A stretch of 64,000 nt of DNA. Source: Taxawa tesnikishii (nom. ined.). Lineage: Eukaryota; Ascomycota; Dothideomycetes; Dothideales. Both the position numbers and the translations under genes were made by a program. The notes beneath the pieces were generated by a model that saw nothing but the letters and a program-made list of their open reading frames with translations, searched no databases and had not been told where the DNA came from. This document shows, in pieces, positions 10,884-22,600 of this stretch. The stretch covers positions 1,984,001 through 2,048,000 of the forward strand of contig JAPDRO010000001.1 of NCBI GenBank assembly GCA_030247885.1. The letters are read 5' to 3'. Position 1 is the first letter of the stretch; every line of letters starts with the position of its first letter.

Positions 10884-11657
10884 CTACCTGGAAAGAGAGT
10901 GGAAAGGGCAGAGTACTTTCTCACCGCTCCTTGGTATATTTTTGTAAAGCCCTTCGTGCCGACAGACAATACCAGGATGGGCGGGTAACACATACAATGC
11001 AACGAAGACCACCCGAGGTGCCTGATCAACAGGCAATATCAGGCCATCGTACATACCGCTCCGAAACTGGTCCGCCACAACAGATCTCCCACATAGATCC
11101 CTTAGGGACCCGTATGTTGTGCATTGCGGCGGTGCAAGGTCATCCGCCTCCGGCATTGGGGCTCCGGAGCTTGACAACGTGACGTCCTGGACTAAATGCA
11201 TCGTCGTTGGAGGCTGCATTAGATCCACATGAGCAATCCAAAGTGACGCAGAACATGGCTGGCAACAGATACAAGGCACCTGCAATGCAATGGCCCAGCA
11301 ATGGTGACGATTTCGCCAAAGGCTTCTCACTACTGCTGCTGAGGCGTGAGCCAATGCGGTGAACCCGGTTCTCCCTATCGAGTCGGAAAGTAATCTCAGG
11401 AAGGATTGGATATCTTGAACGTGCATCCGCATCTGCATCTGCAGGACCACTGGCCATAGTAGCTGAAACACAGTCATACCCGCAACGATGCTGCCGCCCA
11501 GGGTCAAGCAAGACAGCGGGGTAGCCACCAAGGCGCAGGGCCTTGTGCCGTGAGGTTGTGAGAATACCATCGGCACCCCTCGGTAGCTGGATGTCGTTGT
11601 GCCATGACAGGCGGCGCACGTTATGGCGTTGTTGTGCATCGCTGCACGGTTGGGCAA
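10884..11657 (-). CDS. doubtful 257-codon open frame, no family recognised
   Basis: The longest open frame in the gene-poor stretch. It has hydrophobic stretches (LGGSIVAGMTVFQLLWPVVL) and many Cys, His and Met residues, but no motif I know. A second frame over 11140-11751 also shows a hydrophobic stretch (HCIAGALYLLPAMFC). Either a frame-broken orphan membrane protein or chance. I favour chance, weakly. Confidence 0.2.
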   Translation of the reverse strand: MPNRAAMHNNAITCAACHGTTTSSYRGVPMVFSQPHGTRPCALVATPLSCLTLGGSIVAGMTVFQLLWPVVLQMQMRMHVQDIQSFLRLLSDSIGRTGFTALAHASAAVVRSLWRNRHHCWAIALQVPCICCQPCSASLWIAHVDLMQPPTTMHLVQDVTLSSSGAPMPEADDLAPPQCTTYGSLRDLCGRSVVADQFRSGMYDGLILPVDQAPRVVFVALYVLPAHPGIVCRHEGLYKNIPRSGEKVLCPFHSLSR

Positions 11658-13904
11658 CTGCTTGCCGGCCTTCGGATTGGCATCGGACGAAGTGGAACGC
11701 AGGAACAGCGGCAGCCACGGCGCCTTGTTTTGGCGTGTAGTTGGAAGACAAGCTTATGCAAGGATTGAGATTGCAAGGCGACAGGCTAGAAGCTTCTCAC
11801 ATCGTCTTTGCTGTGACGGTTCCCCGCCTGCGTCCGCAGTATACTAAACTCAGCGCATAGTCGACGATGTCATGCGTCGAAAAGAAACCACGACTGCAGC
11901 CGTGACGTGCATTGTCAGTTGGCCGTTGTTTCGACCGCGGAGAGGACGCGTGGAAGTCTTGGAAGAAAAGCCCGGAACCAGATGCTGAAGCGCAGTGAGA
12001 CCGTTAGCCGGATCTTATCTCAATAGAGGATCAAGATATCAGAGGCAGGGTCGGAGACTGAGTTGGCGAGTTCTCTTGGTATCCGGATGTCCATCCGAGA
12101 TTAGGGCCAACGATCTCGCGAGCAATTACTAGGCGTAAGGATCGCGAGGGTTTTATGGGGGCACGGGCGCACTAAGTTGCTCAAGGGGCAGATAGCGTGT
12201 ATAAACAGGCGAATGGCGGATATGGGCGCAGGCAAAACGCCGTTTATGACGATTCATGGTCTGCAGGCGACCGATCTGCAGGGTTTCTGCCGATGGAAAA
12301 TGTCCGACCGAACTGCATGGCAAGAAAAGACTGGGATCTCACCTCACCGTTACGGGGACGCAGGCGAGGCTGTAGCAGGCAACGGCGGTGGAAAGACGAC
12401 AACGGCCGCATACCAGTCATGCGCCTGCGCCCTCGCGTTTTACCGAGACGACCTGCGACCCTAAGACAGCTCTGTTATTGTTCAGTCTCGTGTTAACGGG
12501 TCTGTGCACAGGGCGACCGTTGACGGGAATGGAGATTGGCGCCGGTGGATACAGATCAGGCACGCGCTAGCAGGCACACACGGTTGGCGCGGGAGAGATT
12601 AGGAAGCCAGATCCTAGCCCCCGACGACACAGTGACGTCTAAGAGTATCAAGGGTTTGGCGAATGAGTGTTCGGCGGAGACAACCGTTTCGCAGATGTCC
12701 GCTCCGTCCTCGATCCCACCTCCTGCGCAATTCCCAGCTATGTGTTCGTCGAATAGAAGGCGGAATCTCGTCTCCCCGACTGGACGCCAGGCTCGTCAAG
12801 GCCGCAAGAGGTGTGCAGACAAAGGCCACGTATGCTCGAGAACTCCAACAGGGTCCTTCCATATCACATAGCTTGGATCACGATAGCGAGACATGCCACT
12901 CGAGGGGACATCTGTTAGTCCGCGAAGCTAACAAGCGAAGGAGATTCGCACGTGTCATCGCGATTGAATCCGAAAGCTTCCATTGTTTGTCGAAGGCCAA
13001 CGGTAGCGGGCCCCACCGCCGGGTTAACCCAACCTTGTATGTCGTGGTGCGAGCTGCCGACCGCGCCCATGGCGCAGGGACATGTTGATGAAGTGTCTGC
13101 AGCGCTCTCTGCGTCGAAGTCGACATTGCAAAGAAGTCGGTCAATCCGCAACTACAGCTAAGGTGGTTCAGAGCACCTTGAACGGATCAGCACTGTACAG
13201 GGGCAGCAATGCGGTGGGTGGAATGTCCCGGTCACTGAAAGAGATCCCACACAGGCAAGCTAGCCCCACGGACTGTCCGGCAAAAGATGCTGAATCTGAC
13301 AACCACACCAGGGGCGCTGCGCCCGGAACGAAGCCGCTTCAACAAGGAACTCCACAGAAGTTGAACGCTGGTTGTTGGATTTCACCATGGTTTCTGAAAC
13401 AAATGCCCTCGGGGCCAGGAGGCAGGAGGCAGGATGAATAGAAAGAAGGGATTTATCACCTGTCATCGGTCGGGATGGTGGCCTTAACAGCACTGGCTAA
13501 TGTTCGTAGCGAAATAAGATGGGTTCCATCTGATCTCATAGACGGTCGCACACACCGGGCACACCCAGCTGTCGCAACGCTAGCTGGCAGATGATGATAG
13601 CCGGCCAATGAGCAAGGGGGATCGTGATCTCGTCGTTCGACGCCAATGCAACGCCTCGTCAGCCGAATCACGGCCACAGAGTGGGATCTCTCTGCCCTAC
13701 TATTCGGCGTGGACCGTTGCGTGCCAACTAAGCAGAGCAGCTGCATCTCACGCTGTGGGCACTACATATACTACTGCTACGGTACGCGTGAGCGCACAGA
13801 AAGCAGTGCGCGGCGACGAGCGGATGGCCTGCAACGCAGCGATCTGTTGCACGACTTGGCCGAAACAGCGGGCGAATAGCAGAACAGGATCGTGACAGGC
13901 ATCT

Positions 13905-13940
13905 CGTAACCGTAACCGTAACCGTAACCGTAACCGTAAC
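13905..13940. repeat. hexamer microsatellite (CGTAAC)6
   Basis: Six perfect tandem copies of CGTAAC, followed by an imperfect CGCAGC. Read as CCGTAA it differs by one base from the common fungal telomere unit CCCTAA. Confidence 0.95.
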
Positions 13941-14929
13941 CGCAGCAGTGGCGCCTGAGATTATCGACGGAAAAGGCCGTCCATAGTAGGTAGACACTGT
14001 CGGTCTCAGATTCTGGTTCAGGGCAGGCGAAGTGGCAGTGTTGTTTTGGGTGGGCATTATTACGCGGAAGCAATAAGACAGAGAGCGTGCTTCGACTGGC
14101 ACGCGACTGGGCGAGAGGGAGAGGGAAAAAGGGACGACGAGTGGCTACGCCGGCAGGGCAAGCGTGGTGGGATTGCACGGGCCCCGAACGTCGAGGCGCA
14201 CCCGTTCCCAATGTACTAATCGCCCAAGGCAGATCTCTCGATGATAGCCTCGAGCCAGTGTGTCCGCCCCGCTTCCATCTTGTCCTGTGCGTCAAGTAAC
14301 AGCTTAGTGCGGCTTGGTTAGGCGGCGTCTGGATGGCCCTCGTACTTTGCTCTACTGCATGTTAGCAGAGATGCGCTCCACATATTACCACCTGCTTGCT
14401 TACCTATTCTGTTCCACTGAACCTTGCCCCCTTCTCCTCTGCTTTACTTTGCTTTACTTTGCTTTGCTTCGCCCTGCACGCACATCTCTAGGCCTCGGGC
14501 CCTTCGACATATTTCCCAACTAATATCGTAGCCGCTTAAACGTGATCCGAGCGAAACGAGCGCTCCTCCAACCGTCTTTCGCCGCCCATCTGTCGCCCGC
14601 ATCCGCCATCTGCGTCTGCCATCCGCATCTCGTTCCGAGTCCGTTCTTCTGCCACCAACGGCTTTCCCTCCATCTAAATCTCTCTGTCCGCCACCACGAC
14701 TTCGTCACCCCCAACTCCCGACTCATACCACATCCGCATCCGTGTCTATCGTCCATCACGCTACAGCGCAGTGTGCGAGCCCAAGGACCCATTGGACAGT
14801 CACGACTGAGGCGTGCGCTGTTTGACGCATACTGTTGGCGTTACTCAAACTCCCGTGGTCACACGCCACAGCACAAAAGGGCTGGCCCGTCCGCCCGCCA
14901 ACTTCCTCCCGGTCGGTAAACTCGCAGCC

Positions 14930-16661
14930 ATGGACTCCGGCAACAGGCAAAGGTGCGTGTTTGCGATTGCTACCGCCGCGGTTCGGTTCGGTTCTGGTCG
15001 ACAGCGCACTGACAGCTCTACAGTTACTCGCTGCCGCCCATAAACCATCTGAGCCAATTGGACGTGGACAAGATCAAGCAAGAGGCAGACTACCAACACA
15101 GGAATACAGACATCACTCCCGTCGGTATGGCCACCTCGGCAGTGACAAGTCCAACGTATCAATATCCAAGCGGTCCACCACCGCCGTATAGCCAACCTGC
15201 GCCGTCTGGTATACCACAATCACATACCCCGCCTGGCTCACGGCGGACGTCTGGAGAGGACAAGGAACAGACCAAACAACAACCAAAGCAATCGCTACCT
15301 TCGATACATGAGGCCTTGGGAGTGGAGCAACCAGCACCTTACACATCTCAGCCGACGTGTCCACCGCCGATGCAAACATTGTTTCACCCTGCTGCACCAC
15401 CGTCACCTTCGCCTTCATCTAGACGATCGTTCGCTATGGATCCTCCGCCAGCACCCTCCAACCACTACTCACAGGCCCCCTACAGACCCCTTACGTGCCG
15501 TCGTTTAGGAGGGAAGCGACCCCACCGCGAGATCCTACAGAGACAAGACCACCCTATTCAGCTTCTGAGACCCAGCGGCACCCACAGCTGCATCCTCTGC
15601 ATACTCCTCGCTCTCCTGTACAACCTCCGAGCAGGACAGCCCCGCAACCTTACTCGCACGCAGAACCTTCTCCGATCCACGAGCGGCCACCCCCACCTTC
15701 AGGATCAATGGTTCCGCCCTCTTTTCCGTATGGATACGCCCCATATCCACCTCAGTACACTTACCCGCCGCCGCCGCCGCCGCCTTCCAACCTCTCAGGG
15801 GCTGTGTATCAACCATCGGTTTCGCAGCAGGCTCCAGCAGCTCAGCCTCCCCTTTGGAAGACGGAAAAACCTTTTTCGAATTCAACGCCAGGCATCCCTG
15901 TATCAGGCGCCCCTTATGGCGAGTCTGTCAAACGTCACCTGGATATGTTCGACTTTGAGGCCGCACTCAATGAGGTTCGCATTCATTTATTGTGTTTCAC
16001 TACATAGAGGCTGATTTGTATCGCAGGTTGCAGAAAACAGTGCAGTCATGTTGGACTTCAGCCGCCAATATGGTGCAAGGCTACATCAGACGCAAAGGTC
16101 TGGGCCACTACCCGGTACGCTTCCTGCTGTTCAGGAAATCGACGACATCATGGCAAAAACTCGGCACACCCTTGATTCTTTGACACGGATGCGCGAGGTT
16201 CTCATAGCACAGCAAGCGGCCTATTTCCAACAAGTCCAGGAGCAACGTTTCAAAGCTGAAGATGAGCACAAACGTCACGAGTCTTCCGCCCAAGACGATG
16301 GCAAGATTGGCGGCTTTGCAGGTGCGGAGTCCAAAAACGCAGAGGAGTGAGTACCCAGCAAACATACGATCGATCTCTCAACGCTGACACGTGAACCAGC
16401 GCGCTGCACCTCCTGGAAGATGTCATAGCTGCAACCGAGCGGAGACTCCCGAATGGCGCAGAGGGCCAGATGGCGCCCGTACTTTGTGCAATGCTTGTGG
16501 TCTTCGTACGTGTACAAGGATGCAGTCTGGTGTCGAGCGTGACGGCTGACAGATTTACAGATTACGCTAAGTTGACGAGGAAAGCTGGTGGCAACAAAGC
16601 AGCTATCGGCTCTTCAAATCTGCGACCAAAATCCGGAGGTCCTGAGTCATCAGGAGCGTGA
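14930..16661 (+). CDS. nsdD: GATA-type transcription factor, NsdD/SUB-1-like
   Basis: Exons 14930-14952, 15024-15974, 16027-16346, 16400-16505 and 16561-16661. A Pro/Ser/Gln-rich N-terminal half (residues 1 to about 320, with poly-Pro) is followed by a conserved helical block ([20 protein letters not shown]) and a C-terminal zinc finger, CHSC then 18 residues then CNAC, followed by GLHYAKLTRK. This finger plus the preceding helical block is the arrangement of Aspergillus NsdD and Neurospora SUB-1, regulators of sexual development, conidiation and light responses. Two frame problems occur. One base appears missing near 15487 in the Pro-rich part. At the exon 3 donor the frame closes only if one G is missing (GAG then GTGAGT). 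The leader upstream is long and pyrimidine-rich, which fits a developmentally controlled regulator. Confidence 0.85.
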
Positions 16662-17872
16662 TTTTAGGCCGTCTCCGTCCCTGAGGAGCCGTCATTTTGA
16701 ACGGCTGGCCAACCAACAGAATGGACCGGTTGGTCGTACAACTGTCGGGCTTCTACCATCATAACGGTTTGGACCCTGCAAGCCAACGGTGCGACACGAC
16801 CGGACCTCCACACTGGCCGTTGGACGACTGCGTGCAGTCTTCTTATTGGACGGAATTTTTCGCGCCCAGTGATTTTCTTTTGAAAAATTCTCACTTGTCG
16901 TACGATACACTCGTCGCGCCAGACGCACGAACGGTTCTTTGGACTGCACTTTTTTCTTTTCTTTTTCCTTTCTTCCATTAGAGTGGACCGATGCGCAAGC
17001 TACAGCGTCTAAGATGTCGGTTTACGGGTTGCATGCATGCATGGTCAGGGCGGGTTGCATTCGAGTTGGGGACCTGTCCAAACATGGCGACGGGCGTTAC
17101 GGAAGAAGAGGCGTCATTTCGGGTCGGTGATATACCTGAGGCTGTACGGCCTCCCGCTTTTGTAAGATGGATTTTGATTGTGCTTCACCCTGTCGGATCG
17201 TATGGGAGGGATGTGCATATACCGGGAGATCTTTGTGGAGCACAGCACGGGGTTTATCCATACGCGTAACTAGCGTTAGGTTTTTATTCAGAGATGCAGC
17301 ACCATGCCATGTCAAAGGGGGGGGGAAAGGCAATGTCAGGTGTGTCGTACGACGATCGGTGTATGCAACGAAAACAAAGCTATCATTACCACCTCGGTTC
17401 CACGGTGGAACATGGACAGTGTTCTGGCAGCGCGATCCCATTGAGCTCCTGGACGAATGTTTGTCAAGTCGGGCAAACCCGTCACACGACGCTAGCAATG
17501 ACAGATGCGGTCTGGCAAACCGCAGCGGGCCATTTGAGGAACTCTATCTCTCTTATCTCTCTCTTCGTTGGACTTTGCGAAAGCCATTGAGGCAGGTATC
17601 GTTGGCGGGATGAGGTAACTTGGGTACGAATATGTCAAATCTGCATCTTCCCGCTCATCGGAGTGGGCACAGACAAAGGCAGGCAGGAATTCCCATCAGG
17701 AGAATGCATGGCAAGAGCGAGACGCTATTGCTTTGATTCCACGCATGGTCCACTATGCTTGCGGCTCGCCTGAGAAACACCAGAAGTGCGTCCTGGTTCA
17801 AGACTAGCGGCGCTCACGCTTCTCCATAGTTGCCTGATCGGGAGGCTATCCCGCATTATGGCAGGACCCCGC
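16662..17872. other. convergent 3' region, 1.2 kb
   Basis: Between the GATA factor stop and the PTPA stop. A poly-pyrimidine tract (ttttttctttt type) lies near 16949-16975. No coding frame convinces me. Confidence 0.5.
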
Positions 17873-19166
17873 TCAATCAAAGGGGATCCTCCTCAGTCCC
17901 TCTCCTCCCGTCCTCTTCTTCATCTCCTGCATGGCACCCACGCTACTGGGAACCTTGATACCACAGCAATCTCCCCAACCCGTGCCATCATGAGCGTGCA
18001 CATGCTTCATCCCTTCGCCCTCCACTACCCCCTCCCCGCCTTCGGGCTCATCCATCTCGTCCTCCACCTCGGCCTCATCTTCAGTGCTCATGCCCTCCAC
18101 AGCCGGGACCAAACTCGCGAAAAGGAAATGCTGCATGACGGGAAGCTTGCCCAGCACCTCAGCCAGGAACATACGTCGCATTCCCGCCTCGACCTTCTGC
18201 CAGTTCTTGGCGGCGCTGATGTCGTCGAGCATGGGACTGTGCCACCTCAAGCCCTCGACGTTCTTGACGCTGTTGACGAACGCCACCTGGTCGAGGTATA
18301 GGTAATCCCTGCCGCATTCCTCCAGGACCAAGGTCTGGTGGATGCTGAGCGGCCTGATGTGCGGGTGGTGCGACAGCTGGCTGGCGCCGATCAAAAGGGC
18401 AGAAAGTGGTAGTCGTCCAGACCCCAAACGCCATGCGAGCCCGCGGGTTCGAGGTAGTAGGTCGCCTGCACCGCTCGCATGACGCGCAGGTAGCGCGGGA
18501 ACACGACCAGCGCCAGGTGCGGGAAGGTCGCTTCCGGCAGGAGCGAGACGCGGTTGAGACACAGGAGCCAGATTGCGAAGTTGAGCTCGTGGCCGGAGCC
18601 GTAGTCGATCCGCGTGCGATTGCCGAAGGAGTGGTGCAGGTACGTCGATATCTCCTGCACGGCGGCCGGGTCCTCGAGGCCTAGCTTCTCGTGCCACCCT
18701 CCCAACTCCCCTCGATGGCGTCAATGTAATCGCGGAACGCCTTGTTGCCGAATCTCGAGCCGCCGGTATCTTCGGGCGGGCATTTCGCAATGACGGCCTC
18801 GGCGTCGTCCAGAATTGTTAGAAGAGTGCTTATGATAGGGTCCTGTGGCCTGCTCTTTACCGCACTAACGGACGTGTCTCGTACTGATTCGGAAAGTGTG
18901 AAGACGAAAGAGGTGACCAGGTCATGCGTAGGAGAGGCCAGGAAGAGCTCGTGGTCCTTCCTCGACAGGATCCTGCGTGTAGGACGAGTGAAGGACAGTG
19001 AGTCTCTTGACGGCGCGGGAGGGAGGGGTGGAGTCGGCGGTGGTGGGTTCGAAGGTTGTTGTTGGGTCTGCGGCCGTCGACGCGGTGTCAAGCGTGGGAG
19101 TTTGTCTGAAAGATCTGGCGGGTTGGCAGGGATCTGTTCGGCCGGTATAGGTACGGCGGCCGGCAT
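17873..19166 (-). CDS. PP2A activator PTPA (Rrd/Ypa family peptidyl-prolyl isomerase)
   Basis: About 431 residues read over three frames. Family signatures in order: [89 protein letters not shown] and the run [17 protein letters not shown] binds the PP2A catalytic subunit, helps load its metals and acts as a prolyl isomerase. The N-terminal 70 residues are Pro/Gln-rich and variable. I chose the Met at 19166 because further upstream the frame becomes low-complexity Gln/His. Two single-base breaks lie near 18693-18710 and in an A4 run (+ strand) at 18393-18396. Whether it is the Rrd1 or Rrd2 type I cannot say. Confidence 0.85.
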
Positions 19167-19632
19167 GATGGGAAACTGTGCTGTACGCGCGCGCGCGCGT
19201 GAGTGGTGGTGGTGTTGTTGTTGGTGTTGTTGTTGTATACCGTCTCTCCTGAGCAAAGTATATGGGATTCTTCTTGCACTGCAGGTGAAGGGTGGCCCGT
19301 TGTAGAAGTCGCATTGCTTGCATGTGAAGAGCGGCGGCACGTTGCGTTGCGTCAGTCGGCATTACTAATCCAATCCTTTATGCAACTTTATGCGCGTCCC
19401 TATGTGCATAGGTTTTCGATCGCATTCAATGTCGCAGCCATCAACTAAGTACGGTAACAGCAGCAGCCGTTAACCTGACCTGATGATATAGTAGTACAGA
19501 CGGCCATTCGGGGCCATATCATCCGTATCCCATCCCCTTTCCATCGAAACGCCAACGAACACCGCGCTAAAGCAGTCGTCCCGCTTTCCCATGCCCCCAT
19601 TCCGCTCGTCTTTGAACCTATCCGGAATCCCC
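19167..19632. other. spacer between NUP188 3' end and PTPA, with simple repeats
   Basis: Contains a short (CG)n run near 19188-19198 and a GGTGTTGTTGTT-type repeat near 19205-19240, which lie in the probable leader of PTPA. The two genes are tandem on the minus strand. Confidence 0.5.
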
Positions 19633-22600
19633 TCACACTCCAAGACAAGCCAATGCGTCCTGCAACTCGCTCACAACCATCTCCTCCAGCCTGCTCTCCG
19701 AGCCAACCCCACCGTTCTGCCTCGCCAACGCCGCCTCCCTCTCCCCAACCGGCGTAATCCTCTCCCTCAAACTCCTCCTCGCCCTCAGCGCACCCTCCAC
19801 CTCCTCCTTGACCGCTGCCCTATCAAATTCCAATCCTGGCACTTCTTCGCTATTGACTCCCACGCTCGCTCCCGCCCTTCTGATCTCTTCAATGATAAGG
19901 CCAATCAAGCACAGACTGTGAGCCTCACTCGCCAGACCCAACGTGACGGCGCCGGCGTGCGGGTCTCTCAAGCTGGGAGAACGATTCGCCAAGGCTTCCT
20001 GCGCGCGCTGCAACTGAGCGGGGAAGCTGTTCAGGAAGGCGGAGATCTCGGCCGCGAGAGGCGGGCCGACCGCGAGCAGGAGGTTGAGGCACAGCGGCAG
20101 GATGCCCTTCGCCCAGATGACGAAAACCCGGGGCGGATCGTCAAAGGGGCTCTTGCCTTTCTGCTTGCGCAGGTACTGACTGGTGTTCGCCGAAGAGATG
20201 GTGGCCAAGATGCCGTTGATGGCCATTTGCTCCGCGACTAGGGGCACGCTGCTGAGTTCCCGAAGGAAAAGGATGCTCAGTTCGCCATACACAGGGTCAA
20301 GGGTGGCGGGATCTGCCAGTTGGTCGGACCAGCTATACAGGCTGGCGGCGAGACGGAGCGTACCGGCGTCTGCGAAGATGGCGTTGATTTGCGCGGAAGA
20401 GGAGGTCTGCACGTTGGGGGTTTTGAGCATCGTTTGCAGCAGGGCGGTGAGGAGGACGAAGTCGGCGGGCGAGACCGAGGCGGCATCCGCATGGACAGCA
20501 GAGCACAAAGCGCGGAAGTCAGTCGCAACTGCTTTCTGTAGGATCTCAAGGACCAGTGGCGCGCACTGAGGTGGCGTAGGCGCTGAGGGTTTCCGGGTTG
20601 ATGAGGCAGGGTCGGAGGAGGTGGGCGGTGCTGGCGGGTTGTACACCTGCGGCTGCAGGGCTAGAAACACAATGCGGAGAAGTGCGCGGTAGTAGTCTGC
20701 GTCCCTGCCTTCGCCCACAACTTCAAAGTCGCTGCCGCTTGAGCGCACAGTGTCCCATGCAAGGGCGAGCAGATTGCGCACTTCTGGCTCCTTAGACTTT
20801 GCGCCCGTCAGCCTCTGCAGCAACACGAACGCTAAGTCCGCACGGATTTGCGAGAGATTGTCGAATAACGCCGCAGGGATCGAGGCGTCCATGTTCGCCT
20901 TCAGACATCCCTCGATTACCTTAGCCAGGTCCTTCTGCAGTACCACATCATCAGCAGCGGCTGAGCTGAGTTCGATGGCAAAAGCTTTCCAACTCTTCAG
21001 GAGGTTGGCCTGACTTTCCACGAGAGACAGATTGACATTTGCACGCTCGATCTCCTCCACAAATCCCCTGTTACGAGACCAAGATGGTTCGAAATTGAGC
21101 ATCTTACCCGCCAATTCCAGATCGTAGTAGTACTTCCGGCCGAAATCGGTATCGTAGAGCGGCGTACGCTTGAAATTGGCCAAAGTACAGTTGGGGAACT
21201 TGTTGGTGAAATTCTTAGCAAGGTTCTTGTGAAGGGAATGATTGTAACCGTCGACAGCAACCCCATAATCCCGCAGGTACTGCAATTTCGGAATTAATGT
21301 GTTGACCAGAGAAGAGTCGCCGGCTGAGCGAGCATTGTGCAAGTACATTGCTAGGATATCCGCAACGAAGGCGGCCATCTGGTTTTCGTTTGCGGACCTT
21401 GTCGCTTCTTCCGTGTCCGACGGTCTGGCATTTGGCGCGAGCTCTCCGAGCCAATCGGTTATGCTCTTAATGAAGTCTGGATGTCTTTTAATGTCGTTCG
21501 TCGCCCATGACCAATAGTTCTGTGCAAGGGCAACAAACTCCAGCATGGCGATGGCGCGCGCAGGCGGTAGCATCCGGATCTTGGATAATTGATCGAGTGC
21601 ATAGGCCAGCAAAGGCTTGCTGCGTGAGTGTGATTCTGGTTTGTCGCTCTTCTTGAGTCTATCTCTAGGCGTGCTACCAGTGAGCAGGCAGATGGCCAAC
21701 CATTGCTGCCTGTTGCTGATGACGGCCGACAACATCTTCCATACTTCTACTTCTGTTTCGAGGCATCCGAGTGGTTTGTCAAGGTCGGCGACCACTGCTA
21801 AAAAGCACTTGGTAGCTTCTTGTCCGAGATGGCCAAGCAAAGACATTGGATTGCTATCACTTTGGTTGGCGCTTCGGACCAGCACGTGAAGCAGGGTCGC
21901 AATCGGACCTTTGAATGATGCCTGGGCAGCGTACAACCTCGTTATGATGGGCATAGACCTGAGCAACTGGCTGGTGAGATTGCTAGGTTTTCGTCCAGTC
22001 AACAAGCCGACTTTTAGAGCGGTCGAGCAGAAAGCCACAGCAGCTTTGGTCTGCGCAACAACAGCTTGAGCGCCTCGTGGAGTCACAGCACCTTCCATAT
22101 CGGAAATCGAAGTAAGGAAAATGCTGAGGATTGGTCGGAGAGTAAGCTCATGGGGGTTGTCCGCAAGGAAAACGTCCAGTACAGCCAGTGAAGGTTGTGC
22201 AAAGACACTAGCTAATTTCTTTGACACATCTGAGGTGTCGTCCACACTATAAGCGTACTTCAGTGTGTTTTCAAGCGACCTCAAGATGCGTGTGTTAATC
22301 TCGAACCGTTCGTCCGAGTTGGCAAATTTCCAATCCGGTAGGCTTTGCAGGACGTCGACGAAGATCCGCTGGAAGCTCAGAAGAACAAGACTAAGCAGTT
22401 TTTCAGGGGTGTTACCCGAAGACAGCCCAGCATCCGCGAATCGGGTGAGTGCTTTTGCATTGGTCCTACGCGAGACTGCTCCGGTAACGGCGTCGTTGAT
22501 GAGGCCCTCGTACAGACGAAGACAGCTGCGCAAGAACTCATACTGGAAGAGTGGCATCTCAGTGGCGCCAACGATTGCAGCAAGGCCTCCACTACTTTCA

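Larger units (their letters stand above)
9313..14929. other. gene-poor stretch of 5.6 kb
   Basis: No recognisable gene between the SET protein start and the GATA factor start. Open frames are short and overlap in several frames, base composition is not obviously skewed, and I see no transposon ends or reverse transcriptase motifs. It contains a microsatellite at 13905-13940, one 257-codon open frame at 10884-11657, and at its right end a pyrimidine-rich leader (repeats of gctttactt near 14440-14470) that probably belongs to the 5' region of the GATA gene. Confidence 0.5.

Noticed and set aside
9313-14929. A RIP-mutated transposon in the gene-poor island
   Set aside because: Composition is not AT-rich, there are no terminal repeats and no transposase or reverse transcriptase motifs in any frame.
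18742-19305. 187-codon plus-strand frame over the PTPA N-terminus
   Set aside because: Gly/Cys-rich antisense shadow of a Pro/Gln-rich coding region.
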